Source of the DNA: Corinectria fuckeliana
Lineage: Eukaryota; Ascomycota; Sordariomycetes; Hypocreales; Nectriaceae
Assembly (NCBI GenBank): GCA_019137255.1
Contig: WPDH01000120.1
Coordinates: forward strand, 215,287 to 279,286
Direction: 5' to 3'
Length of the DNA: 64,000 nucleotides
Notes under the pieces: model-generated
Databases searched by the model: none
What the model was told of the DNA's origin: nothing
What the model saw: only the letters and a program-made list of their open reading frames with translations
Part shown: positions 44,667 through 54,780 of the stretch, piece by piece
Numbering within the stretch: position 1 is the first letter of the stretch
Layout of the letters: every line of letters begins with the position of its first letter
Translations under genes and position numbers: made by a program

Positions 44667-46434
44667 TGTGTGGATGCTTGCTACAATCACCAAGAGTTTT
44701 CCCAGATAGCATGAGGCGAGATGTTCGCTCAACATAGAAGAATACGATGCTAGCGGCTTTTAGAGAAGATGACCTAACCTTAATCAAACCATGCTGGCTG
44801 GCGTGTGTTGACGGACAGAAGAACCTGAGAGAGTGTGCGATCGTTGTTAAAAATCTCCCAGGCTGCAACGGAGACATTTCTGCCCGCCCCCCTGTACTAT
44901 TAGAATCTTTATGTAAAAGTATTGAATTAAGCCTATATTGCTACAACACCTATCCATTTAACCTAAAATTTCACATTATATTACAGACTTTGATACTTTA
45001 CGAAGATGCATGATTATTAATTACATAAGAACATACTGTGTTGCTTTCTTTATCTAAGAAGATATAAGGAAGGCTTTGTTCGATTGCCACAAGTTCCAGC
45101 GCTGTGCAGCTGTTCTCTTACCTACCGGCGTTACAGGCCATTCTAATCAACCCGTACGCAGTGCAACTGCATCGGCAAAAGACGAATCCTTGACGCTCAT
45201 GGGGAAGAGGGTCACCTGGCACAGTGGGCGACGGACTGCGCGACTTCGTGAAAGATCAAGCTATAGCGTAGCAAACAACCCTGCAATCTGCGACGTTGCT
45301 GAATAAGGGGTGAAAGCCTGCGAGCAGCCACATGCGTCTACAGCGTCAGAAATAGGTAATAGGAGCTGCTTTGACGCCGTTCGAGCCATGATCCATGCCT
45401 GACGCGCCGACGGCAGCCTGCAGCTGGGCTAAAGACCAAGGGTCATACACCGTGTTCGCATTGGGATATGAGGCTTGAAAGATGTTTGAGGGATTGATCA
45501 AGGTCAAGTGTGAAGTAAGGGTTATTCAAGCGTAGCGACGATCGGCAGTAACTGACTGCAGTCTCTCGGAGAAAACGCCGAGAGCACATCTCGAATGTTT
45601 GCGCCATAAGTAATCCGAGAAGGTAATCAGAATCTAGAATTCATTGGGTATATGAGAATGATGTATTTATGGCACCAAGGGAAAGGAAGTTGACAATGAC
45701 GACCTCGGTGAGATAGCATATAGATAGAGCTGTTGTCGTCTAGATACGCAGGTAACTGTATGCCTCGTCCCTAGTGGCATGCGGACTGAAGTGGATACTC
45801 TTCAAATGGCGTCCTGCGGCTCAGCAGGAAATTCAGCCGCTTCATGTCCTGAAATATGATGCCGTTTCCTAATCAGCATCTCATTGGAGGACACCCAGCG
45901 TCGACAAGTCCGACTGGGGGGTGGCAGCTATCAGAAGATCAACACGAAGTTGGCAGATTCGCTTAACGATAAGTCACTAGACTTGAAAACCATCCTCCTG
46001 CATTGGGCATTAGAAATATCCCTTGGGAATTCTGCTGGATTTGTCCTAAAAGAAAAGTTCCGGGATAGAGTGGTGCAATAGGTATCGTAGCTTCATGCAG
46101 CTCGATAGCCTAGATTTGCCCAGAACGGCAACTAGATGAGGTTCTAGGTCCAGCTTTGCAACCCCCAAGTCACAGTCCCCACACTCAAGCTGCAAATCAA
46201 AGACTGTTCATCACACTGACGTGTTGCTTCTATTCTCATCGTCGCTTCGAAAGCCACCGTCGTGCTGTTCAAGGCCATCAGTTAGGTAGTGGGGTTCCCA
46301 GTCCAGAATCTCCCCGCATTCGGTCGGCTTCGAATCTTTATCGAGTTCACTCGGATAGCACGTGTCCATCATCCCTGCAATCCCTACTTTGGGCCGGCAT
46401 CTCTAAACTACCCGGCACGGTGGCTGAAACCCAT
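44667..46434. other. Intergenic region with A+T-rich relic and coding-like remnant
   Basis: No complete gene. About 44890-45070 is A+T-rich and repeat-relic-like. A coding-like stretch on the minus strand at 45346-45500 is listed separately. The remainder to 46434 is featureless. Confidence 0.45.
45346..45500 (-). other. Coding-like remnant, family unknown
   Basis: On the minus strand a frame of about 50 codons reads INPSNIFQASYPNANTVYDP, continues through LAQLQAAVGASGMDHGSNGV and ends ITYF before a TGA at 45346-45348. The residue mix looks like a protein C-terminus. Another short open piece (ITYGANIRDVLSAFSP) lies upstream at about 45560-45620 in a different frame, so a split or decayed gene is possible. 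No start, promoter or family could be assigned. Confidence 0.25.
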
Positions 46435-47658
46435 CTATCGCCTCGAGCTTCCACCTCCAATGTCCTGGCCCAGCCGGTAGCTCGTCACTCGATCCCACTC
46501 AATCTTCTGCCGCGTGACGGGCAACTGTCGTCGCAAGCCCTTGAACGCGCCCTCGCTCAAGTTCACGAAGCCCCGGTTCAGTTCCTCCTGGTACTTCCTC
46601 TCCGACGTCGAGATCTCCTTGATGATGCCCGCGCCGGTGCCGGAAGGGATCGAGGCAGAGATGGGCTTGTTGGTTAGCAGCCGCACGTTGCCGTCCTCGT
46701 AGTAGTGAACATCGACCTTGAGGGAGCCCTCGAGGGTTCCGGACGACGGGTCGAAGATGTACTGGGATCTCCAGCGGCCATTCCTAGAGTATTGCATCAG
46801 CGCCGACCGTCGAACCAAGGCGGGATCTGGCCAACGCACCAGAAGTTGTTGGGGCTGTATTTGTTTCCGACAATGACAACAGCGACCTTGGAGTCGCCCT
46901 CAGTCGCATAGGCGCCGTATGCTGCGTTGGCAAAGTGCTCCTTGACGTAGACACCCAGGCTCTTGAGCGTGGATTTTCTTGCCGTTGGCGTCAATAATGC
47001 TGTCGTAGCCGTGTTCCAAAGGAAGTACTCACACCAGGTCCGCCTGCGTACCTTCCAAGACATGGCTTTGCACAGCACTCGCTTTCTGGCATCCCATCAG
47101 CACTCAGGTACCGGTCGCTCCACCGGTACTGTAAAGCCATACCTGGGTTGTGTGGTCGAATGCAAAACTAGAAGAGCTCTCGACATCGTAGTATCGGCCG
47201 TCTCCGAGGGAGTTGTGAGAGCTAATGATGACCTGACCGATGGATTTAGTGCTTTGTCCCAACCCGCGACCCGTGTCTGCTGTTGGCGACTCACTGGCTG
47301 GCTGCTGCCCGGCAGCTTCACCGTGACGAGCTGGTCCTCATTGTACTTTTGGAAGGCGGGCACGAGGTCGTCGAGGATGTTGGGCGAGGAGATGGTGAGG
47401 GCCTTGATATCTACGGGCGAAGCGTCAATGCACAGTCCCAACGGCGGGAGGAAAGTGGAGGAGGTGGTCGGGAGGATAGGCGGGAGGGGGGTCGGACGGC
47501 AGTACCTGCGACGACGTCTGCGAGCTGGAGACGGATGTTAGCTGATGACGGCTGACGTGAAGCTCTCGCATCGGAGGCCGAGGCTGGGACGATGGGGAAA
47601 GTACCTCTCCTGGAGGAGCGCCCTCGACAAAGGCCGAGACGGTCTCGAGCTCCGACAT
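46435..47658 (-). CDS. CAP1: F-actin-capping protein subunit alpha
   Basis: Seven exons on the minus strand (47658-47605, 47524-47506, 47410-47295, 47232-47143, 47085-47033, 46977-46840, 46783-46435) encode 272 residues, the usual size. The model is set by conserved sequence across each splice: APPGELADVVADIKALTIS, VKLPGSSQPVIISSHNSLGD, DHTTQKASAVQSHVLEGTQA, ADLVKSTLKSLGVYVKEHF, KYSPNNFWNGRWRSQYIF. The late part carries the capping-protein signature VDVHYYEDGNVRLLTNKP and the C-terminal helix ITRQKIEWDRV-like segment. Exon 2 is a 19-base microexon. With the beta subunit this protein caps actin barbed ends, limiting filament growth at cortical patches and hyphal tips. Six introns make it the most fragmented gene in the window; no single exon exceeds 350 bases. 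Some donors are non-consensus (GTGTGA-like choice at exon 5), so exact boundaries there are the least certain. Confidence 0.88.
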
Positions 47659-48209
47659 GGTGAGAATAGCCAGCTGTGCGGGAATGACGGGGAAAATAGG
47701 ATGAAGGATGAGTGGGAGCCGACGGAGATGGCGTAGCGGGAGGCTCAACTCGGATGCATAGAGTCGGAGTCGGGGCGGCCAAGGGAAACGGGGAGAGGCG
47801 GGGCAGCAGGAGCTTAGGAGGAGTCAAAGTGGGGGCACGTTTTACTACAGGGTGATCATCGTCATGTCTGTACGGAGTACTGTATACTATTTAATTGGCG
47901 GAATGTCAGAACAGGAGTTCGTCGGGCGTGATAGATAATGAGGACGTGTAATTCATCTAATATATTTAGTTGCATGTAGGCACGTTTGGAGAGGTTAAGT
48001 CTATGGAACAGCTGCACTGCCAAATTTCTGTATTGCCTACAATTCGTCCATCAAGTGCTTGCTCTCCTACTCTGTCTCTAATAACCACGGGCACCGTACC
48101 TACCAACAGAGGAGCCCATTCAAGCATCACGGAATGGCATTCACCCAGGCTTTTTTAAACTGCTCAAAAAAAAAAGACGCAATATTCTGCCCTGCCATTC
48201 CTTGCAAGA
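47659..48209. other. Intergenic region upstream of CAP1
   Basis: About 550 bases between the CAP1 start and the E1-beta stop, both on the minus strand. It holds one TACGGAGTA motif at 47871-47879. No gene is seen. Confidence 0.5.
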
Positions 48210-49485
48210 TTAGTACTCCAACACTCGCCTGATGTTGTCGTAAATTCCTAGCCAAAACTGTCAGCGCCGCAAACGTTGCCATGCATGAACCGCTTCAGAT
48301 ATACTCACTTGCAACATCCGGGAGATGAAATCTCTCATACAGCAGCGGGTTGTGGATGCTCCATCCGGCAACACGCGCCACCGGTGCTTCTAGTCGGTTG
48401 AAGGTGTCCGGGTCTTCCTGGATAGCCGCCGCGACTTCCGCACCGACTCCTGCGTTGACCATCGCCTCGTGAACCACCATGACTCGCCCCGTCTTGCGCA
48501 CGCTCTCGAACACCGCCTTCTTGTCCCAAGGATACACCGTCCGCAGGTCGATGAGCTCCACCGAGATGCCCAGATCCTGCTCCGCTTGCTTGATGGCCGA
48601 CATGCAAAGGTACAGCGGCTGGCCGTACGAAACAATGGTCACGTCCTTCCCTTCCTTGAGGACCTCGGCCTTCGACAGCGGCAACTCGTAGGCCGCCGTG
48701 GGGACCTGCTCAACCGCGGCCCGGTAGAGAATCTTGGGCTCCAGGAAGATGCAGGGGTCGTTGCTGCGGATCGCCGCCAGGAGCAGTCCCTTGGCCTGCG
48801 CGGGCGAGCGCGGCATGATGACTCGCAGCCCCGGGATGTGAGTGAAGAGGCTCTCCGGAGACTGGGAGTGGTACAGCCCGCCGTGGCCGACGCCGCCGCA
48901 GGGCATCCGCACCGTCAGGCCGCCAACGCTCCGGCCGCATGCCCCGTCGCGGTAGCGGAACTTGGCCGCTTCGTTGACCAGCTGGTCGAACGCAGGGTAC
49001 ACGTAGTCGGCGAACTGGATCTCCGCGATGGGCCGCATGCCCTCGGCGGCAAGTCCAATCCCGAAGCCCATGATGCCCTGCTCGGTGAGAGGTGTGTTGA
49101 ATACCCTGTCAGCGCCGTGCGCGTCTGACAGCCCCATGGTACACCGGAAGACACCTCCAAAGGCCACGTCCTCGCCGAAGATGACGACCGACTCATCCTC
49201 CGAGAGCGCAGTGCTCATTGCGTCGTTGATGGCCTGGAAGAGGTTCATCTTTTTGGTCGTCCCATTGCGTGCCTCCTCGGGCAGCTCCTTGCTGCTTAGG
49301 GCCACTTGAGAACTGTGAGCTAAAAGAGGCGTGGTTGCATAGTCAATGGGGATATTTAGCTTGGCATTGGGAGGATGTGTCGAGTAGCATCGTGCCAGAG
49401 GGAGACGGAGCCTGGCGACGGACGAAGGCGCCAGCGCCCTCTTCAGCTGGTGGAGTGCGCGGTGCTTCATGTCGGCTCTTGACAA
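48210..49485 (-). CDS. BCKDHB: Branched-chain 2-oxoacid dehydrogenase E1 subunit beta, mitochondrial
   Basis: Exons on the minus strand are 49485-48309 and 48247-48210, giving 404 residues. The small last exon (38 bases) supplies the conserved end RIYDNIRRVLEY; without it the frame would end four codons into the intron. The N-terminus is basic and hydroxylated (HQLKRALAPSSVARLRLPLA then RCYSTHPP), a typical mitochondrial targeting sequence. The domain begins at KMNLFQAINDAMSTALSEDE and contains GEDVAFGGVFRCTMGL, the segment that sets this family apart from the pyruvate dehydrogenase beta subunit, and MPCGGVGHGGLYHSQSPES. With E1-alpha and thiamine diphosphate it decarboxylates the 2-oxoacids from leucine, isoleucine and valine in the mitochondrial matrix. 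A second in-frame ATG (MKHRAL, 49470) could be the real start. It diverges from the ExgD gene. Confidence 0.93.
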
Positions 49486-49880
49486 TGATCACGGCGGTTG
49501 AGTGAGGAGAGAGGTGATGGATGGAGAGTCCGTCGGAGAGCCCGTTCGAAACGACATAGCCACAGCGGTACACTTACCTTACTGTCCAGCTGATTGTCCT
49601 CGGCGCTGGTGATGAGCTCGGCTTGTCACGGCCCCCGCGGGGTTGGCGGCAATCGTCGCCTCTGCGACCACTTACACCTGCGATAAGATTGTTGCCCGGT
49701 CGACAACCGGCCTGCGCCAAGACCCGCAAACGCTGGACCGAAACGGGAAATTTGTCGCAAACCGGGCCACCGCGCGTCGTCATCCATGTGCCATGTGGCA
49801 GATCAATCCCCTTTCTATTCCCTCGATGATCTCTGATTCTTGAAGACTTTCATTCCAGCGACGCCGTGCCAGCCCAAAAG
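49486..49880. promoter_or_regulatory. Shared divergent promoter region of BCKDHB and exgD
   Basis: The 395 bases between divergent start codons should contain both promoters and leaders. No recognised binding site stands out. Confidence 0.5.
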
Positions 49881-51998
49881 ATGCCCCCCCGAGAGTCATC
49901 ACGGCCGTCAAACGGACACCGACCACGCGACCGAGACCGAGCACGAGCGAAAAATGGCCAGCCAACGAAAAAGAGCGGGCACAAGAAGAAGAAGAAGAAG
50001 TCGAGTCGCAAGCCGGCGGAAGGATCAGAGGACAGTCGTGGCGAGCGGAGCACCAAGACATTGTCTGCGGGAGCCCTAGCGGCGCTGGAAAGAGAAAATG
50101 CGCGGGAGAAGAGGCGGGCGGAACGCTCATCGAATCGGCCAAGTCGCGATGAGTACCGAGATCGAGAACCCGAGAGGCCACGGAAACACCGCAAATCGCC
50201 AAATAAACGGAGAGTTGTCAGTGGTGCTATCATGGAGGAGGGAAGAGCATCGGGGCTGAGAGGGGGAGCCAACCGGTGGAGCGACGACAGCCTGGACAAG
50301 GACTTTTACCAAAAACAACAGCCCAAGAAGAACAAGAAGAAACTGTGTAAGTGGCGGACACTCTGGCAGTGAGGGAATGCCGCTAATCTTATTTCAGGGA
50401 TCATCATCGGATGCAGTATCGTCCTCTTGATCATCATCATCATTGTCGCAGTGGTCGTCAGCAGCAAGAACAAGGGCAAGAGCAAGAGCGATTCCGACAG
50501 CTCAGACGACTCGGGCTCGTCGTCGGACTTGGACGGGGTGGATCGTAAAGACATTCCGGACAAATGGCAGAACACGTACCTCGACCCGTTCACGTGGGCA
50601 TCGACGACCGACTTCAACGTCACCTTTACAGACGAGATGGTTGGAGATTTACCCATCATGGGCTTAAATACCGAGTGGGACGACTCTGCCCAGGCGAACG
50701 ACAACGTGCCCGCGCTAAACAAAGCATGGGGCTCCTACGCCAAGCTGCCAGCCCGCGGAGTATGCTTGGGAGGATGGCTGTCGCTAGAGCCGTTCATCGC
50801 GCCGTCGCTGTTCGACTACGATTCAGACCTCGGCATCGTGGACGAATGGACGTTGTCAGAGCATCTGGGCGCCGACACGCAGAGCACCTTGGAGGACCAC
50901 TACGCATCGTTCGTCACCGAGGACACTTTCAAAGACATCCAGGCGGCGGGGCTCGACCACGTACGCATCGCGTTCTCCTACTGGGCCGTCCAGACCTACG
51001 ACGACGACCCGTACCTCTTCCGGACCTCCTGGCGGTACCTGCTGCGAGCGATCGAGTGGGCGCGCAAGTACGGCCTCCGAGTGAACCTGGACCTCCACGG
51101 CATCCCGGGCAGCCAGAACGGGTGGAACCACAGCGGAAGATGGGGCACCATCGGGTGGCTGAACGGGACCGACGGCGAGTCCAACGCAAAGCGCGGCCTG
51201 GAGATCCACAACCGGCTGTCCAAGTTCTTCGCGCAGGACCGGTACAAGAACATCATCACGCACTACGGCCTCGCCAACGAGCCGCGCATGACGTACCTGT
51301 CGACGAGCGACGTCATCAGCTGGACCGAGTCGGCCTACACGCTGGTGCGCAAGAACGGCGTCGACGCGCTCATCGTGTTCGGCGACGGCTTCATGGGCCT
51401 GGACAACTGGCAGGGCGAGATGACGGGGTACGACGACATGGTGCTCGACGTGCACCAGTACGTCATCTTCAACGAGAACCAGATCGACTACACGCACAAG
51501 GAGAAGGTCGACTACGCGTGCGACGGGTGGACGAAGCAGGCCGAGTCCAGCATGGACACGAGCACGGGGTTCGGGCCGACCATCTTCGCCGAGTGGTCGC
51601 AGGCCGACACGGACTGCGCCAAGTTCCTGACGGGCGTGGGCTGGGGCAGCCGGTGGGAGGGCACGTACGACACGGGCAACACGAGCACGTCGGTGCTGAC
51701 GCCGCGGTGCCCGCTGAAGAGCAGCAAGTGCTCGTGCGACGGCGCCAACGCGGACCCGGGCGACTGGAGCGCCGAGTACAAGAAGTTCCTGCTGATGTTC
51801 GCCGAGGCCCAGATGCACAGCTTCGAGAAGGGCTGGGGCTGGTGGTACTGGACGTGGAAGACGGAGACGGCGGCCCAGTGGAGCTACGAGGCCGGGCTGA
51901 AGGCCGGCGTGCTCCCGGACAAGGCCTGGAAGCGAGACTACAACTGCGACGCCGACGCGCCCGAGTTTGGTGACGACGGGCTGCCAGAGTACTATTGA
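49881..51998 (+). CDS. exgD: Membrane-anchored glucan 1,3-beta-glucosidase D (GH5)
   Basis: Exons 49881-50346 and 50398-51998 encode 688 residues. The first ATG, MPPRESSRPSNGH, opens a cytoplasmic region of about 155 residues that is extremely basic (a run GHKKKKKKSSRK near residue 33). The splice falls just before the single membrane anchor (IIIGCSIVLLIIIIIVAVVV), making a type II protein with its catalytic domain outside. A Ser/Asp-rich stalk follows, then the GH5 exoglucanase fold: GVCLGGWLSLEPF, NLDLHGIPGSQNGWNHSG, acid/base Glu near residue 450 in GLANEPRM, and nucleophile Glu near 554 in IFAEWSQ. It should release glucose from beta-1,3-glucan during wall remodelling. The 3' two-thirds has very strong G/C-ending codon bias, producing long shadow frames in two other frames, one over 450 codons. 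Confidence 0.93.
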
Positions 51999-53290
51999 TT
52001 GGGGGACGGGAAACTCGGGGTCTTGTATATATGTGTGTGTGGGTGTGAGTTGTGCTTGTTGCGCGTGTTGGTGAGAGAGGAGAGAGAGTCTTGGTGTTTT
52101 TGCATTTGTTGTTTGGCGTTGGCTGCATGGTATGCCGCGATGAGCACTACGGGGTGTCCCAACGATATTAGAAGGTTTTCTGATTTGGTGTTTTATGTAT
52201 ATACGAGTTGCTCAATGACTTGGATGGGAGCATGCGAGACGAGACGCTGGATGGAGATTTACTAGACTCGCGCAAGTATAAAGCGTGCGTAGGTAGTTTT
52301 ATAGACGCAAGTATATTTTTTGTCTGCAATGTATTGTAGTACCTACCTCTCTTCCTTTAGTTCAGGAACATAGGACCAAGTTGATCTGAATAGAAAGAAT
52401 TAACAAGACAAGACAAATCAGTAGATAATATGCACACCTCTCTCTCAGCTTACAGAAGCCACCTCCGTCAGGATCAAGCACCTAGATTACCTTCCTCAGA
52501 GCAGGGCAGCTCCCATGCAATGTCGCTGAATGCTTGCCATCTAACTACCTAGTTCTAGCCTCCATCACAAATCTCACAAATCTCAACAAATCCGGGGCTA
52601 GTCGCGTGCCCTGCTGACGCAACCTGGACTGATAACGTTTCCGTCCACACCACCCATCTACCCGCCGGCAAGTCGGATCCGAATATGACATCAGGCCGGC
52701 AGCCGACGACGATGACGAGATGAAGCTTTCCTAGACATGGACCAAGGGGTTTTAAAGGATGATACTAGGTAATTACTCAATGGCGTCTTCTGAACCTACA
52801 GTACAGGCTTGAGCATTCCAACTCATAACTGCTCCTCAGTAAATTGGAAATCTTCACCGTTCGTGAAATGTGACCCCTCGAATCAACGACAACGGCCATT
52901 CTGCAAAATTCCATGCCCCCAGTCTTGGATATGCCGTCCCTCGGCGACTCCGCCGAACAGCCGAGCCCGCAACGGCCGTAACGAAAGAACAACACACCTC
53001 CCAACATGGCCAAGCCGTCTGAATACTTGCCTGCCCCCTTTCAGCAATTATCCTTCGCCCACGCCTCTTTCAACCTTCGCGGTTCCCGTCCGTGCCGCTT
53101 AATGCCGAGTCAAATCCGCCCCAGTCTTTTCTTTCTTTCGCTGCGCGAGCGAAGGCGCGAAAAGCGTCCCATTCTTCTCCGCCCAATATCCGAGCTGTAG
53201 CTGACCAAGAACTCGCCCCCCGCACTTCCGCTGTGGATTGCGTGCCGGGATTGCCATAGGTACAGAAGGCTATAGGGCCCGGTGTCTCAT
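51999..53290. other. Intergenic region before the A+T-rich block
   Basis: No supportable gene. It begins with the likely 3' end of exgD and runs at ordinary composition to a sharp boundary near 53290, where A+T content jumps. Confidence 0.55.
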
Positions 53291-53862
53291 ATTAACTTTT
53301 TTTTAAATTTTTATACTAGGGTTATCTTACTATATTATATAAGCTTTATTTAATTATATATAATATTATATTATAATAAAAGACTATATTTTTATCTTAT
53401 TTATTTATATATAAAAGGATTAAAGTTTTTATTATTATAATAACTAATTAATAATAAAAGAAATTATATATAGTTATATACTCTTATATATCTTTTTATA
53501 TTTTATTATATTTTCTTTTTTTTCTTCTTTTTATTATAAAAAAGCTCTTTTTATTTATACTTATAATATTCTATCTAAATAAACTAATTACCTACTTAAA
53601 GGTTTATAAATAGTCTTTTAGTACTATATACTATTCTAATTATAGCTAATAGCTTTTTATACTTATATTCTTATCTACTTCTATTATTAATCTAATAGAC
53701 TTACTTTCTACCTAATAAATAACTAAATATATACTTATATAAAGTATAATAATTCCTTCTAATAAGACTATCTTAGTAATACTTAATACTTTTATTAATA
53801 TAGTTAATATAGTTATTATAGCTTATATAACTAGTATTATAGTTATATAAAGTAATAAGAAG

Positions 53863-53891
53863 NNNNNNNNNNNNNNNNNNNNNNNNNNNNN
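53863..53891. other. Assembly gap (29 N)
   Basis: Twenty-nine unknown bases inside the A+T-rich block; the true gap size is unknown. Confidence 0.98.
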
Positions 53892-54216
53892 AATAATATA
53901 ATTTCTTATATATAAATTTAATTTAGAATTAACTATACTATTATAAAGAATTATTTATTTAGTATTAATAGTTAAAAAGAATAATAGTCTTATAATATTT
54001 ACTATATAAGTATATAAGAGTATATTACTTAAAACTCTCTTTAAATATACTAATATTATAGTTAATAAGTAATATTATATAGTTTTATTTTATTTCTAGT
54101 TTTTTTAAGCTAAACTAAAGCTAAAGATAAAATAACTAATTAAAAGTATATATAGTTAGAAGAGAGTATATAATATTACTTCTTTTAAACTCTTTTCTAA
54201 TAAATTATCTTTAAGC

Positions 54217-54396
54217 CTAGTTAAATAGAAGATATTATATATAGTTAAATTAGAGATTATACCTACTATTAAGAAAAAGATTCTTAATATACTAATTAAA
54301 AAGAAGATAGTTAAGAAAAAGACTAAGATAAAAAAGAAGGTAAAAATAAAAAAAGAGGTTAAGAAGACTAAAAAGAGTAATAGTACTTTAGATAAG
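54217..54396 (+). pseudogene. Lysine-rich frame interrupted by the LTR element
   Basis: Sixty codons are open here in DNA where stops are otherwise very frequent; they read as a Lys-rich stretch (TIKKKILNILIKKKIVKKK). The frame reaches exactly the target duplication ATAAG and, past the element, continues open from 63794 for about 27 codons (IILSDLFLSDNKKSNKKD) to a stop at about 63877-63879. This suggests the element inserted into an older, possibly coding, sequence. Low-complexity A-rich DNA can give such frames by chance. Confidence 0.35.
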
Positions 54397-54780
54397 TGTT
54401 ATAGAATAAGCCAGATAGAAAGCTGTTACTATCTAATAACAGCTTAGGCTATAACCTTAGAGAGGGCTACTAGAGAGTGGCTATAATAAGAAGAGAAATC
54501 TCTTACTAATTAGGCTAAGAATTATCCTAGGAAATCCTAGGATAGTCTTAGAGAAATCCTAAGACTTATCTAAAGATTTCCTAAGGAATACCTAGAGAGT
54601 ACTCTAGGACTTTCCCTTATATAAAGAGAAAGACTATCACTAGAATAAATAGAAGAATTATTATCTTATTACCTTACTATCTTACTCTTAAGCTTTAAGT
54701 ATCTTAATTATATAAGTAGAGATTCTTCTCTCTAGTAGTATTTACTTTGTATATCTTCTAATATAGTTAATTTTATATTA
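54397..54780 (+). repeat. 5' LTR
   Basis: Left long terminal repeat, 384 bases, starting TGTTATAG and ending TTTATATTA. It matches 63405-63788 along its whole length with scattered transitions. An internal dyad, GCTGTTA/TAACAGC, lies near its start. Confidence 0.88.

Noticed and set aside
50564..51973. 469-codon plus-strand frame and a 320-codon minus-strand frame over exgD
   Set aside because: Shadow frames caused by the extreme G/C-ending codon bias of exgD; their products are Arg/Gly/Ala-rich with no domains, while the exgD frame has full GH5 motifs.
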